This document shows, piece by piece, positions 1-7,659 of a stretch of 13,195 bases of DNA (the first letter of the stretch is position 1; the number at the start of each line of letters is the position of its first letter). The notes below the pieces were generated by a model. It saw only the letters and a list, made by a program, of their open reading frames with translations, did no database searches and had not been told where the DNA came from. A program made the translations under genes and the position numbers. The stretch lies in contig CAMLYN010000022.1 of NCBI GenBank assembly GCA_946491675.1, forward strand, positions 1 to 13,195. The letters are read 5' to 3'. This stretch comes from an uncultured Mycoplasmatota bacterium. GTDB taxonomy: Bacteria; Bacillota_I; Bacilli_A; RF39; UBA660.

Positions 1-30
1 AAGAATATAAGTAGTTATAATGAAATATAA
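1..30 (+). CDS. Possible 3' end of an upstream gene (partial)
   Basis: Frame 1 is open from the window edge to a TAA at 28-30 and would encode only KNISSYNEI. The other two forward frames stop earlier. The hairpin with a T-run at 64-103 would suit as terminator of a rightward gene ending here. Nine codons are too few to identify a product, and the open frame could be chance. Confidence 0.25.
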   Translation, partial: KNISSYNEI

Positions 31-63
31 CATCTTAAAATATTAATATTTTTCAGCCAAAAT

Positions 64-103
64 AAAAACGATTTAGTAGAGTAAAATTGAAAAATCGTTT
101 TTT
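64..103. terminator. Bidirectional intrinsic terminator
   Basis: A perfect 11-bp inverted repeat (64-74 AAAAACGATTT with 92-102 AAATCGTTTTT) encloses a 17-nt loop. On the plus strand it ends in a run of T; on the minus strand the left arm reads TTTTT followed by ATTTT. It lies 42 bp beyond the stop codon of the minus-strand gene at 145-489 and could also end a convergent gene from the left. Confidence 0.75.
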
Positions 104-144
104 AACTTTATTAAATATTGTTGGAAAAACCACAATTTGTGATT

Positions 145-489
145 TTATTGAAAAAAAACTGGACCATTTTGACTTTTATCAGTATTATTTACATTATTTA
201 TTGGTTGTTCATCTTTAGTTACTACATTATTTGAATTGTTTGTTATTGGTGGTGAATCAACTTTCTTAAATTCATTCATAACACGAAACATTGTTTTAGC
301 ATTATTGATAACTGGTCCTGCTTGTTTAATAATAGGTATAGCTTGATTAACAATTCCTAATGTTTTTTGAGTCCCACTTAAAATTGAATTCCATTTAATG
401 CCACCAAATAAAGATCTTAACCCACCACCACGAGCAATTGGTGCAAAATTTGTAATTGGAATACCTGTATAGTAAGGATAGTAATTCAT
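145..489 (-). CDS. yqfQ: YqfQ/VrrA-like small protein
   Basis: A 114-residue protein with no obvious signal peptide or long membrane segment. The N-terminus is Tyr/Pro-rich (NYYPYYTGIP), followed by a glycine-rich RGGG...LFGG segment at about residues 20-30. A helical stretch, NQAIPIIKQAGPVINNAKTMFRVMNEF at about 48-74, follows, and then a low-complexity Asn/Asp tail. The order RGGG-LFGG followed by an I-x-Q-x-GP-x-x-x-N segment resembles Bacillus YqfQ/VrrA proteins, whose biochemical role I cannot state. The ATG is set by an AAAGGAGG ribosome-binding site seven bases upstream (minus strand, 497-504). The gene is monocistronic and divergent from the pilus operon. The family assignment rests on motif resemblance only. 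Confidence 0.65.
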   Translation of the reverse strand: MNYYPYYTGIPITNFAPIARGGGLRSLFGGIKWNSILSGTQKTLGIVNQAIPIIKQAGPVINNAKTMFRVMNEFKKVDSPPITNNSNNVVTKDEQPINNVNNTDKSQNGPVFFQ

Positions 490-511
490 AACTTATCCTC
501 CTTTCAAAAAT

Positions 512-540
512 ATTATATGTTTTTCATAAAAAAAGTTTTA
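512..540 (-). promoter_or_regulatory. Putative promoter of the YqfQ-like gene
   Basis: On the minus strand a perfect TATAAT lies at 517-512, inside CATATAAT, about 23 bp upstream of the ATG. The -35 region (about 540-535, TAAAAC) is poor. The CATATAAT box also resembles a sigma-E -10, but the -35 does not match that class either, so the sigma factor is uncertain. Confidence 0.45.
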
Positions 541-564
541 CATTTTAAAAAAATATGGTATAAT
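537..564 (+). promoter_or_regulatory. Extended -10 sigma-A promoter of the pilus operon
   Basis: TTTACA at 537-542, a 16-bp spacer and TATAAT at 559-564, preceded by TGG (556-558), form an extended -10 promoter. Transcription should start near 571, giving a leader of about 40 nt before the TTG start at 611. Confidence 0.8.
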
Positions 565-610
565 CATTATAGTTAAAAGAATAGCAAGAGGGAATGTGTG
601 GTGATATACT

Positions 611-2584
611 TTGAACAAACCTTTATATTTATTGCCATTTATTTATGTCTACAAAATGGTTCGTTTTTTGTTGTCCATCATCATTAAAATAGTCAAATAT
701 ATCAATGTTGGCTTTTTTATCACGTTATTTGTTTTAATAGATATTATTGTTAGTACTTTGTATTATTTTGTTAAATTTATTTTATTAGGATTTTTATTTT
801 TATCTATCTTAATATATAGAATAATTAAATATACTTTTATTGGCTTTACAATTATATCAAGATGTTTATATCTTTTTATAAAATATGTTGTTTTTGGAAT
901 TGCTTTTCCATTTGTTTTGTTAATAAGAGGATTTGTTAAGTTAAATGAAATAAATGAAAAAATGTTGGCTAAACAACAATTAGAACAAGAAAAGAAAAAT
1001 GCTGCTCGAGAAAGAAATAGGCAAATTAAAGAAGAAAATAGAAAACGTTTAGAAGAACTAAAAGTAAAAGAAAAAGAACAAGAAGAAAGAAAAAAACAAG
1101 AAAGGAAAGAAGCTAGAGAAAAAGAAAGACAAAGAACTAAAGCAGATATTTATATTAATGAAAATGTCACATTAGAAAAAAAAGGTTTTAAAGGTCACTT
1201 AAATGATTTCTTTTTAGCAATTGGTAAGATTCCTTCTAAAATTAAAAATCTATTTATCAACAATCGTTTTGTTAAAGATGCAAAAAACAAAAAGGATATT
1301 AATCGTCAGGCTTTATTACTTGATTTCGAAGGTGCTGATGCTGAAAAAAGTGAAGAAAAAATCATGTATAAGTATGTGGCTAAAGATCCAGATGGTAAAA
1401 TAATTAAAGGATATTTTCCGGCTTATTCAAAAGTTGAAGTTCATTCATTTTTGTTAAGTGAAGGTAATGAAGTATATAGTATTGAAACTAACAAATGGAT
1501 TCAAAGATTATATGGTAATCCAAACCGAATGAATAAATCCAAAATTAAAACAAGAGATTTAATTTTCTTTTGTACTCAGTTATCAACTTATATTAAAGCT
1601 GGTATAACTTTAGTTGAATCATTAAAAATATTATCTCATCAATTTAAAAATAAAACTTATTCGAGAATTTTTAGAACGATGATTTATGATTTAACAATGG
1701 GTGATAACTTTTCTACTGCTATGGATAAACAAGGTGAAGCTTTTCCAAGATTATTAATTAATATGGTTAAAACATCCGAAATGACCGGTGAATTACCTGA
1801 AGTTTTAGATAATATGGCTGAATATTTTACAGAAACAGATAAAACAAAAAGACAAATGATTACAGCTATGACTTATCCAACAATTATCTTTATTTTTGCA
1901 ATTGCTGCAGTTATATTTATCATGGTATATGTTGTTCCACAATTCGTAGAAATTTATGAAAGTATCGATGGAGCTACAATTCCACCTATAACAGTATTTG
2001 TTATGAATTTGAGTAATTTCTTACAAAATAATTATTTGTATTTAATTATCGGTATATGTTTATTTATAATTGTTTTCATTTATTTATATAAAAATATTAA
2101 AGCATTTAAAACTTTCATTCAATGGGCTATTATGCATATGCCGGTCTTTGGTAATGTTATTATATATAATGAAGTTACAATGTTTACTAAAACTTTTGCT
2201 TCCTTATTAGCCCATAATGTTTTCATTACTGATAGTATGGAGATATTAAATAAAATAACCAACAATGAGGTATATAAAATGCTTATTCTTGATACTATCA
2301 CCAATTTGGCTAAAGGTGAAAGAATTTCATTAGCGTTTAAAGATCATTGGGCTTTCCCAGTCCCTGCTTATGAGATGATTACAACCGGTGAAAGAACAGG
2401 TCAGTTAGCAGAAATGATGGAAAAAGTTTCCGCTTATTATCAAGAATTACATCGTAACGCTGTTACAAGAATTAAAACATTTGTTGAACCAATTATGATT
2501 CTATTTTTAACTTTTGTTGTTGGTGGTATCGTTTTAGCGATCGTTATACCAATGTTTAGTTTTTATGGTTCAATTACAATGTAG
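611..2584 (+). CDS. pilC: Type II secretion/type IV pilus platform protein (GspF/PilC/ComGB family) with N-terminal extension
   Basis: The polytopic inner-membrane platform protein on which type IV pilus, competence or type II secretion pseudopili are assembled. The family-like part starts at about residue 252 (YKYVAKDPDGKIIKGYF, typical of PilC N-termini). A first GspF domain follows at about 315-440 (includes TSEMTGELPEVLDNMAEYF) and a second at about 520-645 (includes TTGERTGQLAEMMEKV), each followed by membrane segments. The odd part is residues 1-250: three or four hydrophobic segments (about 10-110), a Lys/Glu-rich coiled-coil-like stretch (about 112-182) and a linker. This makes 657 residues where family members usually have about 350-400. 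The start is TTG, five bases after GTGGTGAT (598-605); an in-frame ATG at 656 lacks such a site. The prepilin peptidase follows after 11 bp. No assembly ATPase or pilin gene is in the window, so pilus, competence or secretion cannot be told apart. Confidence 0.9.
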   Translation: MNKPLYLLPFIYVYKMVRFLLSIIIKIVKYINVGFFITLFVLIDIIVSTLYYFVKFILLGFLFLSILIYRIIKYTFIGFTIISRCLYLFIKYVVFGIAFPFVLLIRGFVKLNEINEKMLAKQQLEQEKKNAARERNRQIKEENRKRLEELKVKEKEQEERKKQERKEAREKERQRTKADIYINENVTLEKKGFKGHLNDFFLAIGKIPSKIKNLFINNRFVKDAKNKKDINRQALLLDFEGADAEKSEEKIMYKYVAKDPDGKIIKGYFPAYSKVEVHSFLLSEGNEVYSIETNKWIQRLYGNPNRMNKSKIKTRDLIFFCTQLSTYIKAGITLVESLKILSHQFKNKTYSRIFRTMIYDLTMGDNFSTAMDKQGEAFPRLLINMVKTSEMTGELPEVLDNMAEYFTETDKTKRQMITAMTYPTIIFIFAIAAVIFIMVYVVPQFVEIYESIDGATIPPITVFVMNLSNFLQNNYLYLIIGICLFIIVFIYLYKNIKAFKTFIQWAIMHMPVFGNVIIYNEVTMFTKTFASLLAHNVFITDSMEILNKITNNEVYKMLILDTITNLAKGERISLAFKDHWAFPVPAYEMITTGERTGQLAEMMEKVSAYYQELHRNAVTRIKTFVEPIMILFLTFVVGGIVLAIVIPMFSFYGSITM

Positions 2585-2595
2585 GGGGGATAATA

Positions 2596-3369
2596 ATGGA
2601 ATTAAGTATTGTAATCGGATTATTTATATTAGGAACCATTCTTGGTTCCTTCTATAATGTTGTTGCTTATCGATTGCCTAAAGGAGAATCGATAATATAT
2701 CCTGCTAGTCATTGTCCAAATTGTAATCATAAATTAACGCCATGGGAGTTAATTCCTGTTTTTTCCTATTTATTACAACGAGGAAGATGTTCTAGTTGTA
2801 AACAAAAAATATCTATTTTTTATCCGATATCAGAAATATTATGTGGACTTTTATTTGTTATTTGTTATTTATCTTTTGGTATATCCCTTGACTTAATTAT
2901 TGCTTTAACTTTTACATCGTTATTGATAATTGTTATTTTAAGTGATTATTATTATATGATAATCGAAGATAGTGTTTTAATTATTTTCAGCATTTTATTA
3001 ATAATTGAAATCTATTTTATTCATGGATTGGATTATTTATTAGGACAACTTTTCTCTGCTTTAATCGCTTTTTTAATCATGTTTATATTAAAACTAGCAG
3101 GTGATTATATATTTAAAAAAGAATCAATGGGTGGGGGAGACATAAAATTGATGGCTGTTTTCGGCTTAATGATTGGTTGGGAAATGTCGATAATAACAAT
3201 ATTTTTATCAGCCTTTATCGCTTTACCAATTTCAATATTTATTTTAAAAACTAATAGAAATCACGAAATTCCTTACGGACCTTTTTTAAGTATTGCTGCT
3301 TTAATTATTTATTTTACTCATTTGGATATTAATATAATTTTTAATTTTTTAAGAAGTTTATATTTATGA
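2596..3369 (+). CDS. pilD: Prepilin peptidase / N-methyltransferase (A24 family)
   Basis: A membrane aspartyl protease that cleaves prepilin leader peptides and, in two-domain members, N-methylates the new N-terminus. The N-terminal domain is complete, with GSFYNVVAYRLP at residues 17-28 and the zinc-binding cysteine pairs C40/C43 and C65/C68, as in bifunctional PilD/ComC. The peptidase half is polytopic with the two expected aspartates: D117 (in LSDYYYMIIED) and D182 in the GGGDIKLM motif. The usual IIPD at the first site reads IIED here. Length (257 residues) is normal. The ATG has a GGGGGGAT ribosome-binding site (2584-2591) immediately after the upstream stop, so the gene is co-transcribed with the platform protein and probably processes its pilins, which are encoded elsewhere. 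Confidence 0.93.
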   Translation: MELSIVIGLFILGTILGSFYNVVAYRLPKGESIIYPASHCPNCNHKLTPWELIPVFSYLLQRGRCSSCKQKISIFYPISEILCGLLFVICYLSFGISLDLIIALTFTSLLIIVILSDYYYMIIEDSVLIIFSILLIIEIYFIHGLDYLLGQLFSALIAFLIMFILKLAGDYIFKKESMGGGDIKLMAVFGLMIGWEMSIITIFLSAFIALPISIFILKTNRNHEIPYGPFLSIAALIIYFTHLDINIIFNFLRSLYL

Positions 3370-3395
3370 AATCTAGGTAACTAGATTTTTCTTTT
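3369..3395 (+). terminator. Intrinsic terminator of the pilus operon
   Basis: An 8-bp perfect stem (3369-3376 AAATCTAG with 3381-3388 CTAGATTT) closes a GTAA loop of the GNRA type and runs into TTTTTCTTTT. The stem starts on the last base of the pilD stop codon. Confidence 0.8.
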
Positions 3396-3404
3396 AAAAT
3401 ATAG

Positions 3405-3410
3405 TATAAT
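3405..3410 (+). promoter_or_regulatory. -10 element of the lspA operon promoter
   Basis: A perfect TATAAT stands right after the preceding terminator and 18 bp before the lspA ATG. No good -35 lies at the usual distance (the 17-bp position reads TAGATT). The start point would be near 3417, giving a leader of only about 11 nt that begins almost at the ribosome-binding site. Confidence 0.6.
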
Positions 3411-3427
3411 TATAAACGGTGAACTTT

Positions 3428-3898
3428 ATGTATAAAAAATTATTTATTTATACAATTATTTTTGTTTTTCTTGATCAATTAACTAAAGGCTTGGTTAATA
3501 TATATATGAATTTAAATCAAAGTATTGAAATCATACCTAATTTTTTAAATATTACCTATGTTCATAATACAGGCGCTGCTTTTAGTATTTTTGAAGGTGC
3601 AAGATGGTTTTTTATCATAACAGCGATTATTGCTTTAAATGTAATATATATATTTTTTATTAAAGATAAAAAATTAAAAAATAGTGAAATAATAATTTAC
3701 TCTTTATTGATAAGTGGTATTATTGGTAATTTAGTAGATCGAATTTTATTTGGTTATGTTATTGATTTTATCGATGTTAACATATTTGACTTTGCTATTT
3801 TTAATTTGGCTGATAGTTTTATTGTGATTGCTGTTATTTTGTTGTTAATAATAATGGTAGGTGAAAAAAATGCAAGAATTGATAGTGGAAATAAATGA
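3428..3898 (+). CDS. lspA: Lipoprotein signal peptidase (signal peptidase II)
   Basis: Cleaves the signal peptide of diacylglyceryl-modified prolipoproteins in the cytoplasmic membrane. From the ATG at 3428 the protein has 156 residues, normal for the family, with four hydrophobic segments. The family motifs are intact: LDQLTK near the N-terminus, VHNTGAAFSIF, GNLVDR with catalytic D104, and FNLADSFI with catalytic D129. I chose this ATG over the in-frame GTG at 3419 because that GTG lies within the GGTGA ribosome-binding site (3418-3422), which is five bases from the ATG. It is the first gene of a four-gene operon and overlaps rluD by 29 bp. The lspA-rluD order is common in low-GC Gram-positives. 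Confidence 0.95.
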   Translation: MYKKLFIYTIIFVFLDQLTKGLVNIYMNLNQSIEIIPNFLNITYVHNTGAAFSIFEGARWFFIITAIIALNVIYIFFIKDKKLKNSEIIIYSLLISGIIGNLVDRILFGYVIDFIDVNIFDFAIFNLADSFIVIAVILLLIIMVGEKNARIDSGNK

Positions 3899-4763
3899 TG
3901 AAAGAATCGATACTTTTTTAGCTAAAACTTTAAATATAAGTCGTAGTAAAGCAAGTAAATTACTTGAAAATAATGTTTTGGTAAATAATAAAAAAGTAAA
4001 AAATAGTTATTTAGTAAAAGAAAATGATAAAATAAATATTACAGATTATTTAGAAGAAGAAATAAATGCTATTCCTGAAAAGATGGATTTAGATATTATT
4101 TATGAGGACGATGATGTTATTGTAGTTAATAAAGAAAATGGCATAGTTGTTCATCCTGCTATTGGAAATACTAGTCATACTTTAGTTAATGGTCTTTTAT
4201 ATCATTCAAAAAATTTAAGCAAAAAAAATGGTGAATTTAGACCCGGAATTGTTCATAGAATAGATGCTTATACAACCGGTTTATTAATGATTGCTAAAAA
4301 TGATAAAGCTCATGACTTTTTATCGCAACAATTAAGTGAGAAAACAGTTCATCGTAAATATATTGCTTTAGTATGGGGAGTTATTAAAAATGATACTGGT
4401 ACTATTGATGCACCGATTGGTCGTGATAATTTAGATCGAAAAAAAATGGCTGTTGTAAGTGGTGGCAAAGAAGCTATTACTCATTTTAAAGTTTTAAAAA
4501 GATATAAAACAGCTACGTTAATCGAACTAAAACTAGAAACAGGAAGAACTCATCAAATTAGAGTTCACATGAATTATATTGGCTATCCAGTTGTTAATGA
4601 TCCAGTTTATGGAAAAAGAAAAATAATTGATAATACAGGACAATGCTTGCATGCTAAAGAGTTAGGATTTATTCATCCAACTACTAAGAAATATATGGAG
4701 TTTAGTTGTGATTTACCAGCTTGTTTTACTAATATTCTAGAAAAATTTGAGGAGGAAATATGA
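3870..4763 (+). CDS. rluD: RluA/RluD-family 23S rRNA pseudouridine synthase
   Basis: Isomerises uridine to pseudouridine in structured RNA, most likely 23S rRNA. The 297-residue protein has an N-terminal S4 RNA-binding domain (about residues 8-70, including RIDTFLAK and SRSKASKLLENNVLVN) and the catalytic RluA-type domain. The signature GIVHRIDAYTTGLLMIAKND carries catalytic D132, and LETGRTHQIRVHMNYIGYPVVNDPVYG follows further on. The usual HRLDKDTSGLL reads HRIDAYTTGLL here, a conservative variant that keeps the Asp. The ATG at 3870 is preferred to the GTG at 3861, which is part of the AGGTGA site. The gene starts within the end of lspA, and its TGA overlaps the ATG of the next gene (ATGA at 4760-4763), which suggests translational coupling. 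The exact target uridines (RluD versus RluB/RluC-type) cannot be read from sequence. Confidence 0.93.
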   Translation: MQELIVEINDERIDTFLAKTLNISRSKASKLLENNVLVNNKKVKNSYLVKENDKINITDYLEEEINAIPEKMDLDIIYEDDDVIVVNKENGIVVHPAIGNTSHTLVNGLLYHSKNLSKKNGEFRPGIVHRIDAYTTGLLMIAKNDKAHDFLSQQLSEKTVHRKYIALVWGVIKNDTGTIDAPIGRDNLDRKKMAVVSGGKEAITHFKVLKRYKTATLIELKLETGRTHQIRVHMNYIGYPVVNDPVYGKRKIIDNTGQCLHAKELGFIHPTTKKYMEFSCDLPACFTNILEKFEEEI

Positions 4764-5941
4764 ATTATACCATATCGAAACAAAATGAAGAACTTATTAT
4801 GAAATTATTACATTATTTTATAACTGATCAAAATTATAACCCAGTTATTTTAAGAGGTGCACAAAATGAAATTTGGTTAGAAAATTTAGATAGTGATTAT
4901 AAAATAATTAGAATTGTTTCAAATTATATTCATAATGATGAACAATTAAATTATGATATTTTCAAAACCAAACAAATTATGAAATCAATTAAGAAAAAAA
5001 CTTTATCTTTTAAAGTTCCTACTTTAAGTATTTTTGTTAATTTAGGAGATAATGTTCATATGGATAAAGAAGCTAATTATGATTATATTACTTGTTTAAA
5101 TGTAAAAAATATTAATGATGTAGTTAAGAATAATCATATTTTAAAAAGTTTTCCTGATATTAAAAAAACTTTAAATTATAAAGAAGAGGGAATGAATTTG
5201 TTTATAAAACTTACTTCTGATATTAATAAAAAAACAGAAAAAGATGCTATTCAATCAGAGGATGTATTTAGCCCTAAAAAACCAATTGTTACTTATGCTT
5301 TAATAATTATTAATGTTTTAGTTTTTTTAGCAATGTATATTTTTGGTAATGGTAGTGAAGATAATATAACTTTATTAACTTTTGGCGCTAATAATCGAAC
5401 TCTAGTTTTGGAATTTCATGAATATTATCGATTGATAACCTCATGTTTTATTCATATTGGAATATTACATCTATTTGTTAATATGTATTCATTACTAATT
5501 ATCGGCTCACAAATTGAAAATTTTTTTGGTAAAATAAAATATTTAATTATTTATTTAGGTAGTGCTATATTTGGTAGTTTGTTATCAATTTGTTTTAGTA
5601 ACAGTATTAGTGCAGGAGCAAGTGGAGCTATATTTGGTCTTTTAGGTGCGATGCTTTATTTTGGTCATCATTATCGCTTATATTTAGGAAATGCTTTATA
5701 TAGTCAAATTATACCAGTTATTATTCTAAATTTAGCTTTAGGATTCTTTACAACAGGAATTGATAATGCTTGTCATATTGGTGGTTTGATTGGTGGTATA
5801 TTTATATCGATGATTTGTGGTTTAAAATATAAAAATAACAAAACAGAAAGAATTAATGGTATTATTTTAAGTGTTATATTTTTAGGATTTATTATCTTTT
5901 TAATTAGTTCATTATACGAGGGAGTGATTATATGGAAGTAA
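4760..5941 (+). CDS. Rhomboid-family intramembrane serine protease with soluble N-terminal domain
   Basis: An intramembrane protease of family S54. Residues 1 to about 170 form a soluble N-terminal domain, reminiscent of the cytosolic domain of Bacillus GluP (YqgP). A hydrophobic rhomboid core follows from about 175 to 390. The catalytic dyad is visible: S288 in GASGAIFG and H339 in ACHIGGLIGG. N241 in HLFVNMYSLLIIG sits in the usual conserved H-x-x-x-N region. Unlike GluP, no C-terminal TPR region follows; the protein ends after the last membrane segment at 393 residues. A strong GAGGAGGAAAT ribosome-binding site precedes the ATG, which overlaps the rluD stop by 4 bp. The end overlaps the next gene by 10 bp. 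The substrate is unknown; membrane-protein quality control or metal-transporter turnover, as for GluP, is possible. Confidence 0.9.
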   Translation: MNYTISKQNEELIMKLLHYFITDQNYNPVILRGAQNEIWLENLDSDYKIIRIVSNYIHNDEQLNYDIFKTKQIMKSIKKKTLSFKVPTLSIFVNLGDNVHMDKEANYDYITCLNVKNINDVVKNNHILKSFPDIKKTLNYKEEGMNLFIKLTSDINKKTEKDAIQSEDVFSPKKPIVTYALIIINVLVFLAMYIFGNGSEDNITLLTFGANNRTLVLEFHEYYRLITSCFIHIGILHLFVNMYSLLIIGSQIENFFGKIKYLIIYLGSAIFGSLLSICFSNSISAGASGAIFGLLGAMLYFGHHYRLYLGNALYSQIIPVIILNLALGFFTTGIDNACHIGGLIGGIFISMICGLKYKNNKTERINGIILSVIFLGFIIFLISSLYEGVIIWK

Positions 5942-7554
5942 CTTATGTTTTTGGCCACCAAAAACCTGATACTGATTCAATTTGTGCTAGTATCAGTTTG
6001 TCATATTTAAAAAATAAATTAGGCTTGAAAACAGAACCAAGAACTTTAGGTGAAATCAATAAAGAAACAAAATTCGCATTAAAGTATTTTAATTTAAAAC
6101 AACCAAAATATTTAAATGATGTTAAATTACAAATTAAAGATATTGAATATAAAAAGAATTGTTATTTAAATAGTAAAGAATCAATTAATAAAGCTTTTAA
6201 TTATATGAATGAAAATGAACTAAGTGGTCTTCCAATTGTTGATGATAGTAGAAAACTATATGGTTTAGTGACATTGAAAGAATTAGCTCGTGAATTGATT
6301 CAAGGTAATTTTACAAAATTAAGAACATCTTATGATAATTTGTTAGAAACATTAGATGGAGTTCCTTTATTACGCTTTGATGAAGAAATCGAAGGCAATG
6401 TCATGGCTGCAGCCTATCGTAGTACAACAATTATTCAAAGCGTTAAAATGACTAATAATGATATTTTAATTATTGGTGATCGTAATAATATTTTAGAGTA
6501 TGCTATTAATTGTCAAGTTAAATTAATTATTTTAGTTGGTAATGGTGAAATATCAGAACATAATTATAAGTTAGCTAAAGAAAATAAAATAAATATCATT
6601 AAAACACATTACGATACTTATCACACAACTAAATTAATTGGTTTAAGTAATTATATTGAAAATGTTTGTTTTACATCACCAACTTGTATTGAAGATACTG
6701 ATTACTATACTTATTTTAAAGAAATAAGCAATAAAACAAAACATACTAATTATCCAGTTTTAAATCAAAAAGGTGAATGTTTAGGATTGTTTCCAATAAC
6801 TTTATCGAGTTTAAAAAATCCTAAAAAGGTTATTTTAGTTGATCACAATGAAAAAGAACAAAGTGCTGAAGGATTAGATGAAGCAACTATAGTTGAAGTG
6901 GTTGATCACCATAAATTAGGAACAGTTGCAACTACTTTACCAATTAACTTTAGAAATATGGCAGTAGGAAGTTCAAATACAATTATTTATAATTTATTTA
7001 AAGAAAATAAAGTAGTTATACCTGCTAATATTGCTGGTGCAATGCTATCAGGTATATTATCTGATACTCTTATTTTAAAATCACCTACGACAACTAAATT
7101 GGATATTGAAGCAGTTAACGATTTAGCTAATATTGCTTCAGTTGATTATCAAGAGTATGGTATTAACATGTTTAAAGCTGGTTCTTCATTAGAAGGAATT
7201 GAAAAAGAAGATATCATATATCAGGATTTTAAAAACTTTAATTATAATAATGATAAAATAGGAGTTGGACAAGTTTTTACTACTGATATTGATTATATTT
7301 TAAATAATAAAGAAGAGTATGTAGATTTACTTAATAAAATAGCTTTTGAGAAGAATTATAAAATAGTTTTATTATTTATAACTGATATTATAAAAAATGG
7401 TTCTTACATTTTATATAATGAAGAATCTAGTGATATTTTAATGGAAAGTTATAAATTAGATAGAATTAAAGAAGGACACTATTTAAAAGGCATTGTTTCA
7501 AGAAAAAAACAAATGATTCCACCAATTTTAGAAACATTAGAAAAATTGTCTTAA
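5932..7554 (+). CDS. ppaC: Manganese-dependent inorganic pyrophosphatase with CBS and DRTGG domains (family II, CBS-PPase)
   Basis: Hydrolyses pyrophosphate to phosphate in the cytoplasm. The DHH phosphoesterase core is split by a regulatory insert. Metal ligands are present: H9, D13 and D15 in GHQKPDTDS, then VDHNE (D304-H305) and VVDHHKLG (D325-H326-H327), with LSDT (D378) further on. The insert at about residues 65-300 holds a first CBS half (LSGLPIVDD...YGLVTLKELA), a DRTGG-like domain (about 155-250) and a second CBS half (TNYPVLNQKGECLGLFPI). A DHHA2 domain follows (about 410-538). Total length, 540 residues, fits CBS-PPases, which are known to be regulated by adenine nucleotides. The ATG has GGAGTGAT (5921-5928) upstream and lies inside the rhomboid gene. 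Last gene of the operon, with a terminator at its stop codon. Confidence 0.92.
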   Translation: MEVTYVFGHQKPDTDSICASISLSYLKNKLGLKTEPRTLGEINKETKFALKYFNLKQPKYLNDVKLQIKDIEYKKNCYLNSKESINKAFNYMNENELSGLPIVDDSRKLYGLVTLKELARELIQGNFTKLRTSYDNLLETLDGVPLLRFDEEIEGNVMAAAYRSTTIIQSVKMTNNDILIIGDRNNILEYAINCQVKLIILVGNGEISEHNYKLAKENKINIIKTHYDTYHTTKLIGLSNYIENVCFTSPTCIEDTDYYTYFKEISNKTKHTNYPVLNQKGECLGLFPITLSSLKNPKKVILVDHNEKEQSAEGLDEATIVEVVDHHKLGTVATTLPINFRNMAVGSSNTIIYNLFKENKVVIPANIAGAMLSGILSDTLILKSPTTTKLDIEAVNDLANIASVDYQEYGINMFKAGSSLEGIEKEDIIYQDFKNFNYNNDKIGVGQVFTTDIDYILNNKEEYVDLLNKIAFEKNYKIVLLFITDIIKNGSYILYNEESSDILMESYKLDRIKEGHYLKGIVSRKKQMIPPILETLEKLS

Positions 7555-7600
7555 AACTGATAAATTTGTCAAAATTATTTGATATTTTATCAGTTTTTTT
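7553..7600 (+). terminator. Strong intrinsic terminator of the lspA operon
   Basis: A perfect 12-bp stem (7553-7564 AAAACTGATAAA with 7586-7597 TTTATCAGTTTT) begins within the pyrophosphatase stop codon and ends in seven T. The 21-nt loop contains a second small hairpin (7569-7573 TCAAA with 7578-7582 TTTGA). Confidence 0.88.
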
Positions 7601-7631
7601 GACATTTTATTCAGTTCTAAAGCGTTATAAT
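7599..7631 (+). promoter_or_regulatory. Putative promoter of spoIIP
   Basis: A perfect TATAAT lies at 7626-7631. An exact TTGACA is at 7599-7604, but the spacer would be 21 bp, too long for a normal sigma-A promoter, so it may be irrelevant. The -10 alone, 29 bp before the TTG start, is the main support. No clear sporulation-sigma signature is visible. Confidence 0.45.
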
Positions 7632-7659
7632 TTTTAATATATTAAAGTGGGTGAGACTA

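Noticed and set aside
37..52. Perfect 16-bp AT palindrome (AAAATATTAATATTTT) as an operator
   Set aside because: Such AT-only palindromes are expected often at this base composition, and no promoter is clearly linked to it.
2119..2304. Minus-strand open frame inside the pilus platform gene; similar short frames at 1221-1403, 5773-5961 and 12351-12650
   Set aside because: They lie wholly or almost wholly inside well-supported genes, lack ribosome-binding sites and have compositions expected from antisense or shifted reading.
7599..7604. Exact TTGACA as the -35 of the spoIIP promoter
   Set aside because: The spacer to the TATAAT at 7626 is 21 bp, and the motif is formed partly by the T-run of the terminator, so it is probably chance.
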